In this document: positions 59,180 through 64,000 of the stretch, one piece after another
Position numbering within the stretch: the first letter of the stretch is position 1
Layout of the letters: each line of letters opens with the position of its first letter
Assembly (NCBI RefSeq): GCF_020405225.1
Contig: NZ_CP084472.1
Location: 248,001 to 312,000, forward strand
DNA: 64,000 nucleotides
Source of the DNA: Natrinema sp. DC36
Lineage (GTDB): Archaea > Halobacteriota > Halobacteria > Halobacteriales > Natrialbaceae
Reading direction: 5' to 3'
The notes under the pieces: generated by a model
What the model was told of the DNA's origin: nothing
The model's database searches: none
Seen by the model: the letters and a program-made list of their open reading frames with translations, nothing else
Made by a program: the position numbers and the translations under genes

Positions 59180-60010
59180 TCAGGCTGTCAGGGGTAGTTC
59201 GATCGAACTGCCGACGCCGACGGATCGGAACGCTTCGGGGAGCCGGTCCGCGAGGATCCGTTGTGCCTGAAATCCGGTGCAATGGGTGCCGGCGAAGAGC
59301 TCGAGCTTGCCCGCGAGCCAGTCGGCGATCTCGCGGACCTCGTCGTCGTCCAGCGCGACGAGATGCGTCCCGCCGATGACGTAGCGCACGTCGTCACCGG
59401 TCACGGCTTCGGCGTACTCGATCGAATTGCGTAATCCGGCGTGACAACAGCCGAGGACGAGCGCCGTCCCGTCGCCCGTTCGGATCGCGATCGCTTGATC
59501 ATCGTCGACCGTATCGTCCACGAGTTCTCCGCCTTCCCGTCGTTTACCCGTGGTCATCTCGCGGTGTTCTCGCGGAATTTCTCCCAGCGCGAACACGCCG
59601 TCGGCGACTTCGACCGGATCCCGATGTTCGACGAGCGTGGCCCCGCTCTCGACTTCGGTTCGCGAAAACGGGATTCCGAGATGGATCGGATCCGAGAATT
59701 CGCCGCCGCCGGGAGGGCCGGTCGAGTATCGATCGGTCCACAGCTCCGGATGGCAGTAGACCGTCGGTTTCTCCATCGGATCGAGGAACTGATCGAGGCC
59801 GGCAGTGTGGTCGAAGTGGGTGTGGCTCAGGACGATGGTGTCGAACGTCGTCGGAACGTCCAATAGCCTGGCGTTGTGGACGACGCCCGCCGACTGGCCG
59901 GTATCGAACAGGACATCGCCGACGGCTGCCGCGAAGCCCCACTCACCGCGCAGCCCCTTTGGAATCGGCTTCGCGACCGTATTGTCCGCGAGAACCGTTA
60001 TCTCGACCAC
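59180..60010 (-). CDS. MBL-fold hydrolase (ribofuranosyl-phosphate synthase-like)
   Basis: A 276-residue protein. VEITVLADNTVAKPIPKGLR and FAAAVGDVLFDTGQSAGVVH are the start of this group. The metal motif is FDTIVLSHTHFDHTAGLDQF. Later GTALVLGCCHAGLRNSIEYA and GGTHLVALDDDEVREIADWL complete the fold. It resembles the MJ0301-type archaeal enzymes linked to pterin or methanopterin-like pathways, but a specific substrate is not supported in a haloarchaeon. Confidence 0.85.
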   Translation of the reverse strand: MVEITVLADNTVAKPIPKGLRGEWGFAAAVGDVLFDTGQSAGVVHNARLLDVPTTFDTIVLSHTHFDHTAGLDQFLDPMEKPTVYCHPELWTDRYSTGPPGGGEFSDPIHLGIPFSRTEVESGATLVEHRDPVEVADGVFALGEIPREHREMTTGKRREGGELVDDTVDDDQAIAIRTGDGTALVLGCCHAGLRNSIEYAEAVTGDDVRYVIGGTHLVALDDDEVREIADWLAGKLELFAGTHCTGFQAQRILADRLPEAFRSVGVGSSIELPLTA

Positions 60011-60229
60011 GGTCCTCGCCCCGTTCGGTATCGATTTCGGTTCCCGTCGCGATGCGTCCGTTCGCCCTGCCGGTCGAGAGGCGGATCACCGTCCCGTTGA
60101 TCGAGACACAACATAGTACGTGACTACGTCGGGATGATTCACCACGATTCCCCTTCGGATATCCGTACTCGAGCGAGCGACGAGTTCGGAATCCAAAGCT
60201 CCGACGCGCGGTTCCGTTCGCGACTGACA

Positions 60230-60793
60230 CTACGGCTCCGGATCGGCGTCCGGATCCGACGACTCGACGCGCTTGCCCGTCTCCATCGGAATCACGCGGC
60301 GGTCGGCGTCGGCCCACTCCTGCTCGAGTTCCCGGCCCTCGAAGAGCCGGTCGAGAAAGACCGCCAGCCCGGCCACTTCGGAGTGAGGCTGGTTGGTGAC
60401 GCCGACGTTCCAGTCGGCTTCCTCGTAGACGTCGAAGGGGACCTTCTCGGAGCCGACGACGAGCAAGAGCGGCTCTCCCTCGGAACGGTGGGCCGTCCGA
60501 ATATCGGCTTCCACGTCCTGAACGCGCTCGCCGTACATCGTGAGGTGAACGACCCGTCCCTCCCAGTTCCGGATGATTCGAAGGGGCGAATCGGTCAGTT
60601 CGGCTCCGAAGGGGCCGCCGAACCGATCGGTGATGTCCGCGACCGTCTCGAGCGACTGGCCGGCGTTGTCGGGAAAGTAGACGCGGTCGGCCCCCAGCGC
60701 CCGCGCGGTCAGTCCGACGTGGGTCGTCATCCGCTCGTCCCGACCGGGGCGGTGGCCGAGCCGAAGGACGGCAACCTCGCTATCGTCGTGCAT
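60230..60793 (-). CDS. tRNA (cytidine(56)-2'-O)-methyltransferase (aTrm56)
   Basis: A 187-residue SPOUT enzyme; the start MHDDSEVAVLRLGHRPGRDE is preferred over the Met four codons before. RLGHRPGRDERMTTHVGLTA, RALGADRVYFPDNAGQSLET and the knot part LLLVVGSEKVPFDVYEEADW with NVGVTNQPHSEVAGLAVFLD fit aTrm56. It methylates C56 in the T loop of tRNAs. No operon partner is seen. Confidence 0.92.
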   Translation of the reverse strand: MHDDSEVAVLRLGHRPGRDERMTTHVGLTARALGADRVYFPDNAGQSLETVADITDRFGGPFGAELTDSPLRIIRNWEGRVVHLTMYGERVQDVEADIRTAHRSEGEPLLLVVGSEKVPFDVYEEADWNVGVTNQPHSEVAGLAVFLDRLFEGRELEQEWADADRRVIPMETGKRVESSDPDADPEP

Positions 60794-60995
60794 ACCGCTA
60801 TCCACTCTCGGCGGCGGTTAGGGGGTTTCGTTTTCAGCGTGCCGGTCCCGATCGCGGCCAGTGTGACGATTCACTCAGTATGGGAACCAAGGTATTACGC
60901 CAGACCGACCATCCGGCGTACTATGGCGCGCGCTGTCGACCGTCCGAACGAGAGTGAGGGCGGTCATCGATGCCGTGCGAGGTCTTCGTGAATAG

Positions 60996-61118
60996 TGCGG
61001 GACCGACGGTCCCGCATACCATGCGAACGGGTGCTTCGCACCCGTGAGCAGACGCAGTGAACGAAGGCTTGGAAGACGCTTCGCGTCTTCCTGTGGATGA
61101 GTGAGCGCCGTGAGGCGC
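60996..61118. repeat. Array of four hairpins in a non-coding region
   Basis: The 500-bp space from 60794 to 61293 has no convincing gene. Four hairpins follow each other: TGCGGGACC-GAC-GGTCCCGCA (60996-61016), ACGGGTGC-TTC-GCACCCGT (61027-61045), GGAAGACGC-TTC-GCGTCTTCC (61071-61091) and GCGCC-GTGA-GGCGC (61105-61118). After these comes GTGGCAATTCCCTGTTACCAC (about 61140-61160). The set looks like the remnant of a transposon end or a MITE, or a structured RNA. ORFs on either strand across it lack protein-like patterns. Confidence 0.45.
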
Positions 61119-61293
61119 GAACGAATCGGTTGGGGAGGGCGTGGCAATTCCCTGTTACCACGATAGCAGGACACTTTGTCACACGCATTCCCATCAGAAC
61201 CGACTACTCCATTCACACGACTACTGAAGGAGTCACCCACGACGCTCGAGGCCGACACGAAGTTATACGTAATTGACGTGAGTGACAAATGGT

Positions 61294-61770
61294 ATGGAAA
61301 CGATCAACGAGTCGATCGTCGACTGGAAGGAGTACGATCGAGAGCAAACGGCGTTCCGGCGGAAGGAGCTCTCCAATGCCGTTAACGCCTCGGACCTCGG
61401 CTGTAGCCTCTACGAACTCCCGTCCGGGATGCGGTCGTGGCCCTACCACTACCACACGGCCAACGAGGAGGCGATCTACGTGCTGGCGGGCGACGGCAAA
61501 CTCAAAACGGAAGACGGCCTCGAGCCCCTGACGGCCGGCGACTACGCCACCTTTCCCGCCGACGAGCGTGGCGGCCATCGGGTCGTCAACGACGGCGACG
61601 AACCGCTCCGATATCTGGCGATGTCGACGATGAACGAGCCGGATGTCACGGTCTACCCGGAGATGAACAAGTTCGGCGTCTACGTCGGCTCGCCGCCGGG
61701 CGGCCGCGACGAACGGTCGCTCGAGGGCTACTACCGCATCGACGACGAGACGGAGTACTGGGACGAATAA
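61294..61770 (+). CDS. Cupin domain protein 1
   Basis: A 158-residue cupin starting METINESIVDWKEYDREQTA; the four codons from a GTG at 61282 are less likely because TTATAC at about 61263 suits a near-leaderless ATG. The metal site GMRSWPYHYHTANEEAIYVL (HxH and E) and the second motif GDYATFPADERGGHRVVNDG fit a cupin. The C-terminal part has VYVGSPPGGRDERSLEGYYR. It may bind a sugar or small acid. The substrate is unknown. Confidence 0.82.
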   Translation: METINESIVDWKEYDREQTAFRRKELSNAVNASDLGCSLYELPSGMRSWPYHYHTANEEAIYVLAGDGKLKTEDGLEPLTAGDYATFPADERGGHRVVNDGDEPLRYLAMSTMNEPDVTVYPEMNKFGVYVGSPPGGRDERSLEGYYRIDDETEYWDE

Positions 61771-61823
61771 CGATTCGGAAATACAGGAGTGGAAATAAGT
61801 GCTAGTCGTTGTATTCTACTGAT

Positions 61824-62189
61824 ATGCGATCAGTACACAAATCTGACGCGCCGGCACTGAGCCGAGACGACGGACTCGTTTCCCACATTCTGCACTCCCA
61901 GCGGGACGCGTCGGAGACGGATCTGACGATCACTTGGGTCGACGTCGAGCCGGGTGCGCGCCAGGTCCGCCACGAACACGATCCGGAACAGGTCTACGTC
62001 ATTCTCACCGGCGAGGGAATCATGTCCGTCGGCGACGACGAGCGGGCGGTCGAGGCCGGCGACCTGGTCCACATCCCGGCGAACACCGAACACGGCCTCG
62101 AGAACACCGGCGACAGCACGCTCGAGTACGTTTCCGCTGCGACGCCGGCGTTCCCGGACGCCGAAGTCGACGAATTTTACGACCAGTAA
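61824..62189 (+). CDS. Cupin domain protein 2
   Basis: A 121-residue single cupin. DVEPGARQVRHEHDPEQVYV has the HxH and E, and GDLVHIPANTEHGLENTGDS is the second motif with its His. It follows the first cupin on the same strand with a 53-bp gap. The two share the fold but differ in sequence, so they are not a recent tandem copy. Function is unknown; such cupins act as small dioxygenase-like or sensor proteins. Confidence 0.85.
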   Translation: MRSVHKSDAPALSRDDGLVSHILHSQRDASETDLTITWVDVEPGARQVRHEHDPEQVYVILTGEGIMSVGDDERAVEAGDLVHIPANTEHGLENTGDSTLEYVSAATPAFPDAEVDEFYDQ

Positions 62190-62205
62190 CCCGACACAGT
62201 CGTCG

Positions 62206-62219
62206 ATACTCTTTTTTGA
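62206..62219 (+). terminator. T-run with short palindrome after cupin 2
   Basis: ACTC-TTTTTT-GAGT places six T bases between short matching ends about 15 bp after the stop of cupin 2. It is a likely terminator. Confidence 0.45.
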
Positions 62220-62270
62220 GTGTCTGCGAAACGTTCACGTGATGATGGAAACCAGAAGGGAGGTCACTCG

Positions 62271-62492
62271 ATGACCGGAGCCGGCGAGTGGCTTCGAACC
62301 GCTCGCGAGGAACGGTGGGGGATACTGACCGACCTCGCGTTCGCGGTCATCTGGGTAACGCTCGTCGAGACCATCAACGTCCTGCTCGGGCCACCGACCA
62401 TGGTGTACTACATGCTCATGCTCGCCGGGATCGTTGCGTATTTCGGATTCGTCTGGAACTTCGAAATCGCAAGCAAGCGCGAGAATCAGTAG
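62271..62492 (+). CDS. 73-residue two-helix membrane protein
   Basis: Starts MTGAGEWLRTAREERWGILT; the longer frame from 62220 has no protein-like start. Two hydrophobic stretches, DLAFAVIWVTLVETINVLLG and MVYYMLMLAGIVAYFGFVWN, are followed by a charged end. It resembles small haloarchaeal membrane proteins of unknown function. Confidence 0.6.
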   Translation: MTGAGEWLRTAREERWGILTDLAFAVIWVTLVETINVLLGPPTMVYYMLMLAGIVAYFGFVWNFEIASKRENQ

Positions 62493-62684
62493 CGGTCAGT
62501 CGGTTATTTCTCGAGGGTCGTTCCGAAGGCGATCGAGTCGATGGTTTCGTCCGCGACTGCTACTGACGGGGTCTCCGAAGGCCCCACGTTCATCTCCTCG
62601 TTCTCACGCTCGGTCCGTCGATATCGCCACCGCTGTCCAGCGTAGCGTCGCGAAAAAAGCCGCAGTCTCGATCCGCGAGTCGGT

Positions 62685-63137
62685 TCAGCTCGAGTCGATG
62701 ACGAGGATCGGAACGTTGGTCGACCGAAGCGTCCGTTCGGTGACGCTGCCGAGCAACGCCCGCTTGACGCCCGAGCGACCGTGCGATCCCATTACGACGA
62801 GATCGATTCCGTTCTTGTCGACGTATTTGGCGATCATCGAGTGGGGTCTGCCCGCCGAGACGTGTTCGACGACCTCGAGCCCCTGCTCGGCCGCGCGATC
62901 AGCGACGAAGCCGGTGGCGCTATCGGCGCGTTCCCGCACCTCGTCCATCTCGCCGTAGTTCCCTTGCTCGATTCGATCGAGCTGTTCGCCGCCGAGGCTG
63001 AGACTCATCGCGTTGGTATCGAGCACGTACAGGGCGTGCACTTCGGCCCCGTACCGGTCGGCGAGATCGAGCGCGTGCTCGACCGCCTTCTCGGCCGTTT
63101 CGCTACCGTCCGTCGGAACGAGTATTTTCTCGTACAT
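62685..63137 (-). CDS. Universal stress protein (UspA family)
   Basis: A 150-residue protein. MYEKILVPTDGSETAEKAVE is the usual start. The C-terminal nucleotide motif GIDLVVMGSHGRSGVKRALL and GSVTERTLRSTNVPILVIDS has G-x-x-G-x-x-x-x-x-x-x-G-[ST]. It probably binds ATP. It follows the symporter gene by 4 bp on the same strand, so it is probably its regulator, as in many haloarchaea. Confidence 0.95.
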   Translation of the reverse strand: MYEKILVPTDGSETAEKAVEHALDLADRYGAEVHALYVLDTNAMSLSLGGEQLDRIEQGNYGEMDEVRERADSATGFVADRAAEQGLEVVEHVSAGRPHSMIAKYVDKNGIDLVVMGSHGRSGVKRALLGSVTERTLRSTNVPILVIDSS

Positions 63138-63141
63138 GGTG

Positions 63142-64000
63142 TTAGTCGTCCGCGGGGTTTTCTCCCCCGTCGGTCACGACGTCTTCTGCAGTCTGTTGCT
63201 GACGCATCGGTTCGGGGCTGTGACACTGTCGGACGACCCGCTTGGTCGCCATGTCCGGCTCGTCGGTCACCACCGAGACGACGATGGTGACCACGAAGAC
63301 GACCGGCAGCGTGATGAGCGCCGACCCGATGGCCGGCATCCACTGCGCCAGTCCTGCCGAGAGGGGTGCCTCGAGCGAGGAGACGTAATTCGGGACGATC
63401 TCGTTGATCATCGGGATGGACCACATGATCAGTCCGGTGGTCATGCCGGCGAGAGCGCCCTGACGGTTGGCGTTCTCCCACCACATGCCGAGGAAGAACA
63501 TCGGGAACAGCACGGAGGCGGCCAGCGCGAACGCGTAGCCGACGAGGGCGGCGATCGACGACGCGGGGTCGAGCGCGGCCAGCGTAGTCAGCACACCGAG
63601 CGCGATAATCGACAGCCGTCCGACGAGGACCTGCTGGCGCTGGGTCGCGTCCGGGTTGATGATGTTCGTGTAGATGTCGTGGCTGATCGCCGAGGAGCCG
63701 GCGATGAACAGCCCGGCGACCGTTGCGATCGCCGCGGCGATACCGCCTGCTGCGACCAGTCCGACGAACCACTGTGGTAGCGCCGATAGCTGGGCCGCCA
63801 GCACGACGATGACCTCACTGGCTGCACCGGTCATGCCGGGGTCACCGTACGTCGGGCCGACGTTCGAGGAGTAGAGGTCCGTACCGAACGCCGCGAACGC
63901 GGGGGCGCTCCAGTACAGAATACAGATGAAGAACAGTCCCCAGACGGTCGACCAGCGGGCCGTCCGCTCGCTTTCGACCGTGTAGAACCGCACCAGCACG
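63142..64000 (-). CDS. Sodium:solute symporter, ActP-like (partial, C-terminal)
   Basis: The frame is open to the right edge, so only the last 285 residues are visible. They hold six or seven membrane helices, with the motifs LFFICILYWSAPAFAAFGTD, GLVAAGGIAAAIATVAGLFI, AGSSAISHDIYTNIINPDAT and FALAASVLFPMFFLGMWWEN, typical of the sodium:solute symporter family. The cytoplasmic end VVRQCHSPEPMRQQQTAEDV with SPEP resembles the acetate/monocarboxylate subgroup. It is upstream of usp. The substrate cannot be fixed from this part. Confidence 0.88.
   Translation of the reverse strand, partial: VLVRFYTVESERTARWSTVWGLFFICILYWSAPAFAAFGTDLYSSNVGPTYGDPGMTGAASEVIVVLAAQLSALPQWFVGLVAAGGIAAAIATVAGLFIAGSSAISHDIYTNIINPDATQRQQVLVGRLSIIALGVLTTLAALDPASSIAALVGYAFALAASVLFPMFFLGMWWENANRQGALAGMTTGLIMWSIPMINEIVPNYVSSLEAPLSAGLAQWMPAIGSALITLPVVFVVTIVVSVVTDEPDMATKRVVRQCHSPEPMRQQQTAEDVVTDGGENPADD

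Noticed and set aside
60875-61288. 137- and 76-codon minus-strand frames across the hairpin array
   Set aside because: They cover inverted repeats and have no protein-like pattern; the region is better seen as non-coding.

Overview
The window is a stretch of haloarchaeal chromosome. The proteome is acidic, the GC content is high, CTCGAG/GACGAC-type codon pairs are frequent, and there are archaeal markers: MCM, TFE, aTrm56, class III signal peptides, CheC/CheD and TATA boxes about 25 nt ahead of leaderless starts. The gene style suggests the Natrialbaceae (Natrinema/Haloterrigena-like), but the sequence alone does not prove the genus.

Positions 1 to about 23,030 are the right part of a head-tailed provirus, read almost entirely on the minus strand. 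From right to left it holds an early block (small zinc protein, two coiled-coil/wHTH-like proteins, a GGTGTTG-iteron region that may be the origin, MCM helicase), an AT-rich regulatory insert (two PAS histidine kinases, a MarR-like regulator, a zinc-ribbon protein), several lysis/unknown genes, an AT-rich switch-like segment (a small acidic protein and a DUF7344-like winged helix), TerS and TerL, portal, Mu-F-like protein, fused protease/scaffold, decoration protein, HK97 major capsid protein, connector genes, tail tube, a tail assembly chaperone with a -1 frameshift, and the start of the tape measure gene. No integrase is visible; it probably lies left of the window.

From 23.1 kb on the sequence is core chromosome. 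It starts with sdhCDBA, small membrane proteins, a TrmB/MarR-like regulator, an HD phosphohydrolase, a peroxiredoxin, tatA and tRNA-Arg(CCT). The tRNA has a duplicated 3' end, a relic of an old integration. An acyl-CoA dehydrogenase and an SDR enzyme follow.

From 32.7 to 41.7 kb lies a type IV pilus operon: PilB-like ATPase, PilC-like membrane platform, then five consecutive proteins with class III signal peptides. From 41.7 to 53.3 kb lies a chemotaxis cluster: cheY-cheB-cheA-cheC-cheC2-cheD-cheR in one overlapping minus-strand operon, with two divergent cheW genes upstream and a DUF-type protein downstream. CheA and PilB both carry very long acidic disordered segments.

From 53.3 to 64 kb are DUF5803-DUF2110-tfe, a possible structured RNA, two MBL-fold enzymes, an acyl-CoA ligase, a membrane-anchored wHTH protein, aTrm56, a cluster of hairpins, two cupin proteins, a universal stress protein and the C-terminal part of a sodium:solute symporter that runs off the right edge. 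Nothing here shows a wholly new defence or mobile system. The best novel signals are the frameshifted tail chaperone, the iteron region, the regulator cargo in the provirus, and the repeat-rich acidic tails of PilB and CheA.
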